A DNA stretch of 64,000 bases from Actinomadura opuntiae (GCF_030283205.1 NZ_JASNWF010000005.1:248001-312000); one strand, 5' to 3'. Counted from the stretch's first letter, positions 32,149-41,805 are shown. Translations and numbers: made by a program. Notes: generated by a model not told the origin, from the sequence alone.

Positions 32149-33076
32149 CCGCCGTCCAGAGCCGGAGCTTGTCGGGGTTGCGCACCGCCCAGATGCGCGT
32201 GATCCGGTCGCCGGCGACCTCGAAGGCGATCACCGCGAGGCCCGCCCCGTCCGCGCCGACCACCAGGCCGGGCTCCCCGTTGACGGTGCGCTCCGTGATC
32301 GTCGCGCCCGGCGCCCGTCCGGCGAGGTCGACCAGGAGGCGCGCGATCTCCCCGGCGCCCTCGACCGGCCGGAGCACGGCGCTGGCGCGGCCGCCGCCGT
32401 CGCCGACCGCGACGGCCGCGGGGTCGAGGAGCCCGATGAGCGCCCCGACGTCCTTGGCCTCCCACGCCTTGCGGAACTCGCGGACGACGCCGGCGCGCTG
32501 GGCCGCCGGCGTCGCCGACCCCCGTCCCGCGCGGGCACGGCGCCGGGCCGACGAGGCCAGCTGCCGGCACGCCACCGGCGAGCGCCCGACGATCTCGGCC
32601 ACCTCGGCGAACGGGAAGCGGAAGACGTCGTGCAGGACGAACGCGACCCGCTCGGCCGGCGTCATCGACTCGAGCACGACGAGGAACGCCATGCCGACCG
32701 ACTCGTCGAGCGTGACCCGGTCGGCCGGGTCGGCGGGCTCGGCGGCGGTGCCGCCCGGCCGCCCGTCGCCCCACTCCGCGGTCCCCGGCAGCGGCTCGGG
32801 AAGCCATTCGCCCACGTAGCGCTCCCGCCGCGCCCGCGCAGAGCCGAGCAGGTCCAGGCAGACCCGGCCGGCGACCTTCGTCATCCAGGCGCCGGGCGAG
32901 GCGATGGCGTCCCGCTGCTCGGGGGACATGGCGTACCAGCGGGCGTAGGTCTCCTGGACGACGTCCTCCGCGTCCGACATGGAACCGAGAAGCCGGTAGG
33001 CGAGACCGATCAGCCGCTCCCGCTCACCTACGACCGGCCCCGCCGCGCCCCCGGCCGTGTCGGACCCTGTGCTCAT
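32144..33076 (-). CDS. ECF41-type (SigJ-like) sigma factor with SnoaL-like C-terminal domain
   Basis: 310 residues from ATG 33076. Sigma-2 has LIGLAYRLLGSMSDAEDVVQETY, sigma-4 has FRFPFAEVAEIVGRSPVACRQLASSARRR, and an about 110-residue NTF2/SnoaL-like extension ends with the NPDKL motif typical of ECF41. The linker has YVGEWLPEPLP. In this group the C-terminal domain replaces an anti-sigma factor and modulates activity. The usual COE-type partner gene is not adjacent; lcp is convergent. Confidence 0.92.
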   Translation of the reverse strand: MSTGSDTAGGAAGPVVGERERLIGLAYRLLGSMSDAEDVVQETYARWYAMSPEQRDAIASPGAWMTKVAGRVCLDLLGSARARRERYVGEWLPEPLPGTAEWGDGRPGGTAAEPADPADRVTLDESVGMAFLVVLESMTPAERVAFVLHDVFRFPFAEVAEIVGRSPVACRQLASSARRRARAGRGSATPAAQRAGVVREFRKAWEAKDVGALIGLLDPAAVAVGDGGGRASAVLRPVEGAGEIARLLVDLAGRAPGATITERTVNGEPGLVVGADGAGLAVIAFEVAGDRITRIWAVRNPDKLRLWTAA

Positions 33077-33257
33077 GCCGCCGTCCCCTCGCTCGCCATC
33101 CTCCCTCACCTTCCTGACGAAACACCCACCCGAAATGTGAGCCGCCGCCTCTGCTCGACGCCGCTAGCTCGGCCGCTGTGTGCAGGACGCCATGTACGGG
33201 CGCGCAAAGGTCTGCTTACCGTGCAGACACAGGTGTGGTCACTGAGGGAGTCCAAGG

Positions 33258-36200
33258 GTGCGTTCCGCCGGCCGGGTCCCGTGGCCGCCGGCGGACGGCG
33301 GGATGCCGACGGGGAGGCCTGGGCCGCTGGTTCCGGCCGGGCCGTTGCGCGACCTGCTGACCGCCCAGCGCACGCGCGGTGGCCTGCACGGTTACCGGCT
33401 CGGCTCGTACGTCCCGCCGTTGCCCGAGATCCACATCGAGCAGCGGGTCGGGTCTGGGACGGCGACCGTCAGGGACGCCCTGGAGCACGAGCGGCATCTC
33501 TTCCTCGTAGCGGGTCCCGGCGGCGGCAAGTCCGCAACCGTGTCGATGCTGGCGGCCGAGTCCGCGACCCACTGGCTGGAGGCCCGCCGCGGATGGCACG
33601 GCCTGCGGGCACGGCGCAAGGCGCCGTTCGGCGGGGCCGTCGCGGTCGTGCTGCCGGCCACCGCCGCCGCCGACCCCGTCGCGCGCGACCTTCCGGAGGC
33701 GCTGGCATTCGCGCACCTGCCGCCCGACGGCACCCCCGGCGACCTGGCGGAACTGCGGGCGCTGTTCGCCCGGCGCCCGCTGCGCGGCGTCCCCTGGCTG
33801 GTCATGATCGACGGGGTGGACGAGGTCGCCGGCGCCGCGGCCCGGCGGCTGCTGGCCGGGCGGATCGAGGGGGTACTGCGGGCGGGCGGCCGCGTCCACC
33901 GGATCATGGTCACCGGCCGCCCGCTGCCGGACGGCCGCGCCGTCGACCTCGCCGCACCCGAAGTGCGGACCCTGCGGCTGCGGCCGTTCGGCCCTGCCGA
34001 ACTGCGGCGCTTCGCGGACGCCTGGTTCGCGGCGCGGCTCGACATTCCGGAGGCCGCCGGACGGGCCGCGGCGGGTCTCGCCGACGCCGTCCAACGGGTG
34101 CGCCAGGAGGTGCTTCCGCTGGTGGCGGTTGTGGCGGCGCTGCTCTACGAGATCGAATCGGAACCGCGGGCGGTGCTCGACCGCAGCGCGCTGTTCCGCA
34201 CGTTGGTGTCGGTGCTGCGCACCGGCCGCCGCTCCGCGCCGCCGCAGCTGACCTCGCAGGTCGACGTCCCGGAATGGCTCACCGGCCAGACCGAAGATCT
34301 CGTCGGCGTGCTCGCCGCCGCCCAGGTCTCCGAGAGCCGGGCCGGGGTGATGGACGTGGCGCGCGTGTGGGCGGCCGAGACGGCGCCGGACGAACCGGAA
34401 CCGTCCACGGCGACGCTGCACGCGCTGCTCACCGGCGCATCGCTGTTCGACGTGGCGGAAGGCGAGCCGGTGTTCCTGGATCGCGGCATCGCCGAGTACC
34501 TCGCCGCCGGGTCCCGGGAGTTCGACGAGGACCGGTGGCGCGCCGAGATGCGGGAGCCGTCCCGCCGGAGTCTCGCGCTGTTCACCCTCGCCCGGCGCGG
34601 GCCGTCCGCCGAGGAGGTCGTGGACCGGTTGCTGTCCGGACCCGATCCGGATCCGGTGACCGCCGCGCACGTCGTCGCCGACGGCGCCGCCCGGGAGCGT
34701 TGGGATCGTGTGGTCGGCGTGCTGGCCGAGCGGGTGGCCGCCGGGCAGGTGGAGTGCCTGCCGCCGTTGCTCGCGCTGGCGCCGGCGGCGGACGTCCATG
34801 CGCGGCTGGCCGCCCTCGTCCAGGAGGCGCTCGCGTCCGCCCCGCCGCACCCGGCCGCCCTCCGGCTGGCGCGGCGGCTGCTGACCGACGCGTCGGTCGC
34901 CGTGCCCGTCCGGCTCGCCGCGGCCGAGGCCCTGCTCGGCAGTGAGGGCGTGCCCGTCCGGGAGGTGCTGTGCGACCTCGCCTGGAACCCCGACGTCCCG
35001 GACACCGACCGGCGCCGGGCACTCGATCTGCTCGCGGGCGCGCCGGACGGCCTGGCCCGTCTACTGGACGCCGCGGCCGACACGGACCCCTCGCTGCGCG
35101 TCCAGGCCCAGGGAGCACTGGGCCTCGCCGAAACCGCCGCCCTGCGGAACGTCGCGACGGCCGCCCCCCGGCTCGACCACCGCCTCCCCGCGGCTCGCGC
35201 TCTGCTCTGGCGCGGAGAGCCCGACGGCGCCGAGATACTCGCCGGAATCGCACTGGACGGCACGGTGGACGCCCGGCACCGCGCGGAAGCGGCGCGGGCT
35301 CTGTTGAGCGACGCCCGGGCGGTCGAACCGGCGCTGCTCGCCCGGCTCGTCACCTGCACCGGCCTCTCCCGGGCCCAGCGGGCGATCGCCCTCGAACTGC
35401 TCGACGCGCGCGGCACGGCGCTGACGGCGTTGTGCGCAATCGCAACGGACCACAACGTCACGCCGCCGCTGCGTACGGCGGCAGCGGTAAGACTCCTCAA
35501 GGACGACCGGGTGGAGCGGGTACCGCCGTCCGTCCTGGAGGCGCTCGCCACCGACACCGGGATCGACGCGTGGCTGCGGCACGGCGCCGTCAGGCGGCTC
35601 GGCGCCGGCGTCCACGTCCGGCTGGCGCTGGACGAAGCCACCGACCCGCAGACCCGGGTCTGGACGCTCCCCGAGGCGTTCGAGGCCGCACCCAAGGCCC
35701 GGCGCCGCCTCGAACAGATCGCGCTGAAGCTCGCCTTCATCCCGGAGCTGGCACCGGAATCGCGGCTCCAAGCGCTGACCATGCTGTCGGCGCCCCCTTC
35801 GCTCCGCCTGCTGCTGAAGGTGGCCGAGATCGCCGAACGGTCCCCCGGCACCGTCCCCGACGAGTTCGCGGACCACGCCGCAGGCCAGGTCGCCGAAATG
35901 CTGGAGCAGGCGTCGGACGACTCCGCACGCACCCTGCTCCTCGCTCCCAGGGTCGCGGAACGGATCCGCGCCGTGGCCCTGGAGAGGCTGCTCCGCAGGT
36001 TCCCCCGTCCCGTCGCCGACCTGGTGCGCGACGTCGTCCTCGGCGCGGACACGCCACCGGAGCTGCGCAGGCTCGCGGCCGAGACCGCCCTCGGCCGCCC
36101 GGCCACCGAACCGCTCCTCGCGCTGGTCGCGAGCGGACGCCTGGATCGCGGGACCTGGCTGCCCGCCGCCCTCCGCGAACCCGGCGCCGGGACGGCGCTC

Positions 36201-36281
36201 GCCTGGGAACTCGTCCGAGACCCGCGGACCGTCGGGCGCTCGGCGGTGATCACGGCCTTGTGCGAGTCGGAACTCGCGTAG
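33258..36281 (+). CDS. NACHT-like STAND NTPase with HEAT-repeat C-terminus
   Basis: 1007 residues from GTG 33258 (GGGAG upstream); ATG 33303 is an alternative. Walker A is GPGGGKSA at 86-93 and Walker B LVMIDGVDEV at 181-190, with a sensor-like MVTGRPLPD about 30 residues later, as in NACHT NTPases. From about residue 500 to the end, degenerate 35-40-residue helical hairpins (ARALLSDARAVEPALLARLV and similar) form a HEAT-type array for ligand recognition. No effector domain is seen at the N-terminus; only about 80 residues precede Walker A. Monocistronic. Such proteins include antiphage sensors, but a role here is unproven. Confidence 0.82.
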   Translation: MRSAGRVPWPPADGGMPTGRPGPLVPAGPLRDLLTAQRTRGGLHGYRLGSYVPPLPEIHIEQRVGSGTATVRDALEHERHLFLVAGPGGGKSATVSMLAAESATHWLEARRGWHGLRARRKAPFGGAVAVVLPATAAADPVARDLPEALAFAHLPPDGTPGDLAELRALFARRPLRGVPWLVMIDGVDEVAGAAARRLLAGRIEGVLRAGGRVHRIMVTGRPLPDGRAVDLAAPEVRTLRLRPFGPAELRRFADAWFAARLDIPEAAGRAAAGLADAVQRVRQEVLPLVAVVAALLYEIESEPRAVLDRSALFRTLVSVLRTGRRSAPPQLTSQVDVPEWLTGQTEDLVGVLAAAQVSESRAGVMDVARVWAAETAPDEPEPSTATLHALLTGASLFDVAEGEPVFLDRGIAEYLAAGSREFDEDRWRAEMREPSRRSLALFTLARRGPSAEEVVDRLLSGPDPDPVTAAHVVADGAARERWDRVVGVLAERVAAGQVECLPPLLALAPAADVHARLAALVQEALASAPPHPAALRLARRLLTDASVAVPVRLAAAEALLGSEGVPVREVLCDLAWNPDVPDTDRRRALDLLAGAPDGLARLLDAAADTDPSLRVQAQGALGLAETAALRNVATAAPRLDHRLPAARALLWRGEPDGAEILAGIALDGTVDARHRAEAARALLSDARAVEPALLARLVTCTGLSRAQRAIALELLDARGTALTALCAIATDHNVTPPLRTAAAVRLLKDDRVERVPPSVLEALATDTGIDAWLRHGAVRRLGAGVHVRLALDEATDPQTRVWTLPEAFEAAPKARRRLEQIALKLAFIPELAPESRLQALTMLSAPPSLRLLLKVAEIAERSPGTVPDEFADHAAGQVAEMLEQASDDSARTLLLAPRVAERIRAVALERLLRRFPRPVADLVRDVVLGADTPPELRRLAAETALGRPATEPLLALVASGRLDRGTWLPAALREPGAGTALAWELVRDPRTVGRSAVITALCESELA

Positions 36282-36371
36282 AGGCGCGGCCGGCGGGGTA
36301 GATCATCGTCACTGTCCGTGACGCCGCGACGTCCGTGCGCGTGCCGGCGTCCTCCCGCGAAGGAGCGGTCC

Positions 36372-36692
36372 GTGATCCCTGCCGACGAGCTGAGCGAGCC
36401 CGCCGTCCGCGCGCTGGTGAACGCGATCAACGCCAACGACGTGGCGGCGTTCCGCGCCGCGCTCGCCGACGGCGCCACGATGAGCGACGACGGGAACGAG
36501 CGCGACCTGGGCCAGTGGGCCGACAGCGAGATCTTCGGCGCCAACGGCCACATGGAGGTGGAGTCCGAGGACGACGGCGGGCGCTCGCTCGTCGCCCGCT
36601 ACCGCAACGACACCTGGGGCGAGATGCGCACCCGATGGCACTTCGACGTGAGCGACGGCAAAGTGAGCCGATTCGAGACCGGCCAGGCCTAG
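36372..36692 (+). CDS. Small NTF2-like protein
   Basis: 106 residues from GTG 36372, with AAGGAG 6 nt upstream. LSEPAVRALVNAINANDVAAFRAALADGATMSDDGNERDLGQWADSEIFGANGHMEV has the helix pair and strand order of NTF2/SnoaL-like folds. Function unknown. A CCTAGC/GCTAGG dyad (36688-36708) containing both stop codons separates it from the convergent HD gene. Confidence 0.72.
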   Translation: MIPADELSEPAVRALVNAINANDVAAFRAALADGATMSDDGNERDLGQWADSEIFGANGHMEVESEDDGGRSLVARYRNDTWGEMRTRWHFDVSDGKVSRFETGQA

Positions 36693-36703
36693 CGCGCCGG
36701 GGG

Positions 36704-37435
36704 CTAGGAGGCGGCGCGGGACTGGAGCGTGTGGCCCTGGAGGATCGCGTCGAAGCGCTCCTCGGCGCGGTCGAGCTGCCCGGTGATGTGCCGCTTGACG
36801 GGGTCGGCCAGCGGGGTGTCCGGGCGGGCGATCAGCTCTTTCAGCTCGGGCACGAGCGGCCGGTACTTGCGGGCGAGCTTGCGGACCTTCGGCCCGGTGG
36901 TGTGCATCAGCCCGACGCCGTTGTCGGTGAAGTCCGAGACCTTGATGATCCGCGCGGCGGGGTGACGGTCCAGGTTCGCGGCGACGTGCGCGCGGTACTG
37001 GGCGTGGACGTCGCGGCCGCGGTCGTAGACGGGGTTCGTCACCGCGCGGACGAGGCCGGCGACGCGCGGCCCGAACTCGGCCTCCAGCACGCCGAGGGCC
37101 GCTTCGGCGGGATCGTCGTGGCCGTCCCCGGCCAGGTCGGCGGGGTGGTCCTCGACGGAGTCGTGCAGCAGCGCGGCGACGAGCACGTCCACGTCGTCCA
37201 CCCGGTAGTGGCACATGACGCGCAGCGTCACGCGGAGCAGGTGGTTGATCGTGGGCTCGCTGACCCGCCGGTCCTGCCGGTGCAGGTCACTGGCCAGGGC
37301 CAGGGCGGTGCTGAGGCGCCGCCAATCCGGTTCCGGGAAGCGCAGGATCTCGCGCGCGAACCGGTCGCGGAGGCCGGCCTCGCCGTACACCGCGGTGATC
37401 GTGTGAAGCGGAAGGGTCTCCAGAAAGCCGGGCAC
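36704..37435 (-). CDS. HD-domain phosphohydrolase (RelA/SpoT hydrolase-like)
   Basis: 243 residues. TINHLLRVTLRVMCHYRVDDVDVLVAALLHDSVEDH gives the H...HDxxED metal-binding motif of (p)ppGpp hydrolase-type HD domains, and VRAVTNPV and IIKVSDFTDN match later helices with the last Asp ligand. There is no synthetase domain, TGS or ACT, so it would be a small alarmone or nucleotide hydrolase. The substrate is inferred only from the motif. Monocistronic. Confidence 0.82.
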   Translation of the reverse strand: MPGFLETLPLHTITAVYGEAGLRDRFAREILRFPEPDWRRLSTALALASDLHRQDRRVSEPTINHLLRVTLRVMCHYRVDDVDVLVAALLHDSVEDHPADLAGDGHDDPAEAALGVLEAEFGPRVAGLVRAVTNPVYDRGRDVHAQYRAHVAANLDRHPAARIIKVSDFTDNGVGLMHTTGPKVRKLARKYRPLVPELKELIARPDTPLADPVKRHITGQLDRAEERFDAILQGHTLQSRAAS

Positions 37436-37589
37436 CGTGCTCCCCTCTCGCGGGAAGGAGTCCCCCGGGCGGAGTGTGCGGTCCGTTCCCGCGTACCGAT
37501 CGGACGCGGCCGGTGATCACCCGGTTCCTGGCGATAGGGCAGGATCGGTCCGGCATGTCCCGGTGCCGGACCCCGGAAGGACGATTCGG

Positions 37590-38030
37590 ATGGCCTACTC
37601 CCTCGCCGACTTCCCCGACCTGGTCGGCAAGGAGCTGTTCTGCTCGGACTGGGAGCTCATCGGCGGCGCCGACGAGGAGGCGTTCCGGCACGCGACGTTC
37701 CTGCGCGAGGAGTTCATGGGCCGGCCGCAGTCCGGGGGCGGCGGGTCCGGCGAGCGGACGGTCTCGGGGTTCCTGCTGCTGTCGATGCTGGTGGCGTTCC
37801 ACAAACGGGAGCTGGACCTCGGCTCCGGCGGGCTGAACTACGGCGTCGACAAGGTCCGCTTCCTGCGGTCCGTGCGGACCGGCCGGCGCGTCCGGGTGCG
37901 CGCGACGCTGCTCGACCTCCAGGAGAAGGACGCGGGGACGCGCGTCCTGACCCGCAACGAGCTGGAGGTCGAGGGCGACGGCTCCCCGGCGATGGTCGCC
38001 GACTGGATCACGTTCTTCCCGAGGCGCTGA
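37590..38030 (+). CDS. MaoC-like hot-dog-fold protein
   Basis: 146 residues from ATG 37590 (GGAAGGA upstream). FRHATFLREEFMG, SGFLLLSMLVAFHKRE, LNYGVDKVRFLRSVRTGRRVRVRATLLDLQEK and MVADWITFFPRR follow the MaoC dehydratase layout, with the long central helix and the strand bearing GxxKVRF. The catalytic D-x4-H of hydratase 2 is not evident, so binding or a variant hydratase is possible. Substrates are usually acyl-CoA or acyl-ACP. Confidence 0.8.
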   Translation: MAYSLADFPDLVGKELFCSDWELIGGADEEAFRHATFLREEFMGRPQSGGGGSGERTVSGFLLLSMLVAFHKRELDLGSGGLNYGVDKVRFLRSVRTGRRVRVRATLLDLQEKDAGTRVLTRNELEVEGDGSPAMVADWITFFPRR

Positions 38031-38135
38031 ACCGGGGCGCGCGGGTTCCCACTGAGCGAGACACCCCGCTGTCGCCGGCGCCGGCCGTCCTGCACAGTCC
38101 GAAGGTCAGGTCCCTCGGCCCGAAGGAAGCGCAGC

Positions 38136-39113
38136 ATGGCCGGCTGGAGTCATCGGTACGCGCACATCAACGGCCTCGACGTCCACTACGTGGAGCAGGG
38201 GCGAGGACCGCTCGTGGTCCTCCTGCACGGCTTCCCGCACCTCTGGTTCAGCTGGCGGCACCAGATCGGGCCGATCGCGGACGCGGGTTTCCGGGTCGTC
38301 GCGCCCGACATGCGCGGGATGGGGCGGACGAGCGGCCCGGACGACCCCCGCGAGTACGGCGTAGACCGGATCGTCGGGGACCTCACCGGCCTCCTCGACC
38401 ATCTCGGCGAGGAGCGGGCGGTGTTCAGCGGCCTGGACTTCGGGCTGTTCGCCGCGTACGACCTCGCCTACCACCACCCCGAGCGCGTTGCGGCGATCAT
38501 CGGGCTGGAGAACCCGTTCTTCACGCCGAGCGAGGAGCCGCCGCTGACGCTCGCGGCCCGGCAGGCGCGGCGGCACTTCAACCACATCCACTATTTCGTC
38601 GCCGAACCCGGCGTCGCCGACCGCGACCTGGCGGCGGCGCCGCGCGAGTTCCTGCGCAGGGTGTTCTACGCGCTGTCCAGCGACTACCACTACCTCGACG
38701 TCTGGCGGCAGCCGCCGGGGACGACGTACATCGACGCCCTGCCGCAGACCCCGCCCCTTCCGTGGACGTGGCTGACCGACACGGAACTGGAGTTCTACGT
38801 CGCCGAGTACAGCGCGAGCGGCTTCACCGGCGGGCTGAACTGGTACCGCGCGATGGACCTGTCCTGGGAGCACCGCAAGTCGTACCGGGGCAGGAAGAAC
38901 CCCGTGCCGTTCTTCTTCATCGGCAGCGAGCAGGACACCGACCTTGAGGGCTGGCACGGTGACGACCCGCTGGACAAGCTGCACGAGCACCACGACGACG
39001 TGCGCGACGTCCGGATGCTCAAGGACGCCGGCCACATGATGCAGATGGAGAGACCCGAGGAGACCACCGCGACCATGCTGGAATTCCTCGCGAGGAGCGA
39101 CGAATGGGCCTGA
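38136..39113 (+). CDS. Alpha/beta hydrolase, epoxide-hydrolase-like
   Basis: 325 residues. VLLHGFPHLWFSWRHQI has the HGFP oxyanion motif, and the nucleophile elbow reads SGLDFGLF (Asp). Cap-domain Tyr residues are present, and the catalytic His lies in KDAGHMMQMERPEE. The Asp nucleophile favours an epoxide hydrolase over an esterase. It overlaps the downstream SDR by 10 bp, so the two are translationally coupled, suggesting epoxide to diol to ketone processing. Confidence 0.87.
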   Translation: MAGWSHRYAHINGLDVHYVEQGRGPLVVLLHGFPHLWFSWRHQIGPIADAGFRVVAPDMRGMGRTSGPDDPREYGVDRIVGDLTGLLDHLGEERAVFSGLDFGLFAAYDLAYHHPERVAAIIGLENPFFTPSEEPPLTLAARQARRHFNHIHYFVAEPGVADRDLAAAPREFLRRVFYALSSDYHYLDVWRQPPGTTYIDALPQTPPLPWTWLTDTELEFYVAEYSASGFTGGLNWYRAMDLSWEHRKSYRGRKNPVPFFFIGSEQDTDLEGWHGDDPLDKLHEHHDDVRDVRMLKDAGHMMQMERPEETTATMLEFLARSDEWA

Positions 39114-39967
39114 CCGGGAACCGGGTGGCGGTGGTCACCGGCGCGAGCCGCGGCGCCGGGAAGGGCATCGCGCTGGCCCTCGGCGAGACCGGGGCGACCG
39201 TCTACGTGACCGGGCGCACCCGCGCGGAGGGCGACGCGGACCTGCCCGGCACGGTGTTCGCCACCGCCGAGGAGATCACCGCGCGCGGCGGCACCGGGAT
39301 CCCGGTGGTCTGCGACCACTCCGACGACGACCAGGTCAGGGCCCTGTTCGAGCAGGTCGGGCGGGAGAGCGGCGCGCTGGACATCCTGGTCAACAACGCG
39401 TTCACGATCCCGGACGGCCTGACCCGCAAGGGCCCCTTCTGGGAGAAGCCGCTGGCGTTGCAGAACATGTTCGACGTGGGAATGCGGTCGGCCTACGTGG
39501 CGACCTACTACGCCGCGCCATTGCTGATCCGGAACAATGCGGGTCTCGTCGTCAACACCTCGTCGTTCGGCGGACGCTGCTACATGCACGGCCCCGCCTA
39601 CGGTGCCGGAAAGGCCGCCGTGGACAAGATGGCCCACGACATGGCGGTCGATTTCCGGCCTTACAACGTGGCCGTCATATCGCTGTGGATGGGCCTGCTG
39701 AAGACGGAGCGGAACAAGGCGCTCTTCGACGGCGTCCCCGACAAGTACGCCTCGTTCGCCGCCGGGGCCGAGTCGCCGGAATTCAGCGGCCGGGTCATCG
39801 ACGCGCTCGCCCGGTCCCCGGAGCCGATGAAATGGACCGGGCAGGTCCTCATCGGCGCGGAGCTCGGCGAGGAACTCGGCGTGGTCGACACCGACGGGTC
39901 CCGTCCGCGCTCGCATCGCGGAATGCTCGGCGACCCGCCGACCTACAATCCCGCCGTCGTCGAGTAG
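39104..39967 (+). CDS. SDR family oxidoreductase
   Basis: 287 residues beginning MGLTGNRVAVVTGASRGAGKGIALAL. TGASRGAG cofactor motif, DILVNNAFTIP, catalytic Ser in NTSSFGGRC and Y-G-A-G-K. The C-terminus is longer than in classical SDRs and resembles the DHRS1 type. It overlaps the epoxide-hydrolase-like gene and probably acts on the same or a successive intermediate. Confidence 0.88.
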   Translation: MGLTGNRVAVVTGASRGAGKGIALALGETGATVYVTGRTRAEGDADLPGTVFATAEEITARGGTGIPVVCDHSDDDQVRALFEQVGRESGALDILVNNAFTIPDGLTRKGPFWEKPLALQNMFDVGMRSAYVATYYAAPLLIRNNAGLVVNTSSFGGRCYMHGPAYGAGKAAVDKMAHDMAVDFRPYNVAVISLWMGLLKTERNKALFDGVPDKYASFAAGAESPEFSGRVIDALARSPEPMKWTGQVLIGAELGEELGVVDTDGSRPRSHRGMLGDPPTYNPAVVE

Positions 39968-39979
39968 CCGCCGGGCCGG

Positions 39980-40390
39980 TCAGCAGAGCACGGCCGTGAC
40001 GGCGAGCGCGGCGTCCGCCAGCCAGACGGCGGCGGCCACCCGGTGCAGCGGGGCGGGTGTCCGGGCGGCGCCGGCGGGACGGCGCAGCGGCAGCCGGTAC
40101 CACACGGCGAGGACCGCCACCTGAGCGAACAGCCAGGTCAGCAGCATCGTGGACGCGCTGTCCGGGCCGACCTCGCGCACCGCGCGCCCGGACGCGAGCA
40201 GCAGCAGCGCCACGCCGGCGACGGCTCCCCACCGCCGGAGACCGGCCGGGCTCCACGCCGATGCGGACGCGCGCGGAAAGGCGCTCGACGGGCCGCCCGC
40301 GTGCCGTCCGCGCTGCCGCCGGCGCCGTCCGCGGTGCCTGCGGCGCGCTCCGCCGGCCGCGCGCGTCTGCATCCCGGCGCCGGTGACCAT
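39980..40390 (-). CDS. Small integral membrane protein of unknown function
   Basis: 136 residues from ATG 40390. An Arg-rich cytoplasmic head (RRRHRGRRRRQRGRH) is followed by three or four hydrophobic helices: GAVAGVALLLLASG, MLLTWLFAQVAVLAVWY and VAAAVWLADAALAVTAVL. No domain is recognised. It lies alone between the SDR and the two-component regulator, reading leftward. Confidence 0.62.
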   Translation of the reverse strand: MVTGAGMQTRAAGGARRRHRGRRRRQRGRHAGGPSSAFPRASASAWSPAGLRRWGAVAGVALLLLASGRAVREVGPDSASTMLLTWLFAQVAVLAVWYRLPLRRPAGAARTPAPLHRVAAAVWLADAALAVTAVLC

Positions 40391-40615
40391 AAGCCCCCCA
40401 GAAACCGCGCGGAACAGGCTCCGCCCCCGTTGTCGTCCACTGATGACATTAACTCGTGGCACATTCGAGAATCGCCGGAAAGTGCTGCGAGAAGACACCC
40501 TTATGGAAGTCTTAATCGAGTGCTGATGAAGTGTTAAGCGCCATCCGCCCCGCTTCTTCGGCCGCCGGTGCACGGTTCGTTCCGGCAGGCCGGGGTGATG
40601 GCCTATCGTCCAGCT

Positions 40616-41293
40616 GTGGCCTCGATCCTGCTGGTGGAAGACGACGAGCACGTGCGGCGCGCGCTGATCCGCGAGCTGACCGAGCTGGGGCACGCGGTCC
40701 GCAGCGCGGGACGCGCGCTGGACGCGCTGCGCGAGGCGACCGCCGCCGCGCCCGAGGTCGTCGTGCTGGACCTCGGGCTGCCCGACCTCGACGGCGGGGA
40801 GGCGCTGAAGATGCTGCGCGCCGTCTCCGACGTCCCGGTGATCGTGGCGACCGCCCGCGACGGCGAGGCCGAGATCATCCGGCTGCTCGGCGCGGGCGCC
40901 GACGACTACGTGGTCAAGCCGTTCTCCGCCGACCACCTGCACGCCCGCGTGGAGGCGGTGCTGCGGCGCGCACGCGGGCAGGCGCGCCGCAGCGCCGTCG
41001 TGCTCGGCGAGCTCCGCGTCGACCTCGAACGGCGCCAGGCGTCCATGGGCGGCGCGCCACTGCGGCTGTCGCGCCGCGAGTTCGACCTGCTTGGGTACCT
41101 GGCGGAGAACGCCGGACGCGTCGTCGGCCGGCGGGAGCTGCTGGCGAAGGTGTGGCAGCAGCCCTACGGCGACGACCAGACCATCGACGTGCACCTGTCG
41201 TGGCTGCGCCGCAAGATGGGCGAGAACGCCGCCGCGCCCCGCTACCTGCACACCGTCCGGGGCGTCGGCGTCATGCTCACCGGCCCCGAATGA
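40616..41293 (+). CDS. OmpR/PhoB-type response regulator
   Basis: 225 residues from GTG 40616, chosen because SILLVEDDEHVRRAL starts the receiver domain. Phospho-acceptor D lies in VVVLDLGLPDLDG, with T and K in IVATARD and YVVKPFS. The winged helix ends in DVHLSWLRRKMGENAAAPRYLHTVRGVGVML. An ATG at 40598 is also possible. The matching histidine kinase lies 650 bp downstream, separated by an oppositely oriented gene. Confidence 0.93.
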   Translation: MASILLVEDDEHVRRALIRELTELGHAVRSAGRALDALREATAAAPEVVVLDLGLPDLDGGEALKMLRAVSDVPVIVATARDGEAEIIRLLGAGADDYVVKPFSADHLHARVEAVLRRARGQARRSAVVLGELRVDLERRQASMGGAPLRLSRREFDLLGYLAENAGRVVGRRELLAKVWQQPYGDDQTIDVHLSWLRRKMGENAAAPRYLHTVRGVGVMLTGPE

Positions 41294-41301
41294 AGGCCGG
41301 C

Positions 41302-41805
41302 TCAGTACTCGTAGACCTGGACGATCGTCGGATGGCCGTTCCAGGTGGCGAACACCGCGGAGCCGTGCGCGCCGTCGGTGAGGTCGACGCGCAGCCAGCC
41401 GGGCTTCCGCCACGTCTTCGCCTCGAACCCGCTGTCGGGCACCGCCGACACGAGCCGCGCCGACGTCGAGGTCAGCGACAGGACGACGCGTCCCGAGCGC
41501 ACCACGTACGTGCGGACCTTCCCGGACGCCGGCGCGGACGGGCTGGGCGACGCGGAGGCCGTGGCGCGGGCGGACGGCGACGCCGCGGGCGATGCCGAAC
41601 GGCGTGGAGCCGATGCCGATGCGGACGGCGAGGCCGCGGACGGCGGGGCGGGCGGACGGCCGCGCTGCACGGGGGCGTCGGCCGCGAGGTCCGGTGCGGG
41701 CAGCGTCGTGCCGCGCAGCGCGTGGCCGACACCGGCCCAGCTGATCGCCATGCCCGCCGCCGTGGTGGCGATCCACACGGCGGTGAAACGAAAACGAACC
41801 CGCAT
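41302..41805 (-). CDS. Membrane-anchored protein with Ser/Ala/Pro-rich stalk, lying between RR and HK
   Basis: 167 residues. One N-terminal transmembrane helix (VWIATTAAGMAISWAGVG), a stalk of about 50 residues of S/A/P (ASPSASASAPRRSASP), then an about 60-residue beta-rich outer domain: KVRTYVVRSGRVVLSLTSTSARLVSAVPD. Its unusual location between a response regulator and its kinase, on the opposite strand, suggests an accessory sensor or a target of the system. No family recognised. Confidence 0.72.
   Translation of the reverse strand: MRVRFRFTAVWIATTAAGMAISWAGVGHALRGTTLPAPDLAADAPVQRGRPPAPPSAASPSASASAPRRSASPAASPSARATASASPSPSAPASGKVRTYVVRSGRVVLSLTSTSARLVSAVPDSGFEAKTWRKPGWLRVDLTDGAHGSAVFATWNGHPTIVQVYEY

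Noticed and set aside
30626..34945. A 1439-codon open frame spanning lcp, the sigma gene and the STAND gene
   Set aside because: Low-complexity Arg/Ala/Gly/Pro sequence in the shifted frame of real genes; it crosses two gene orientations and strong terminators.
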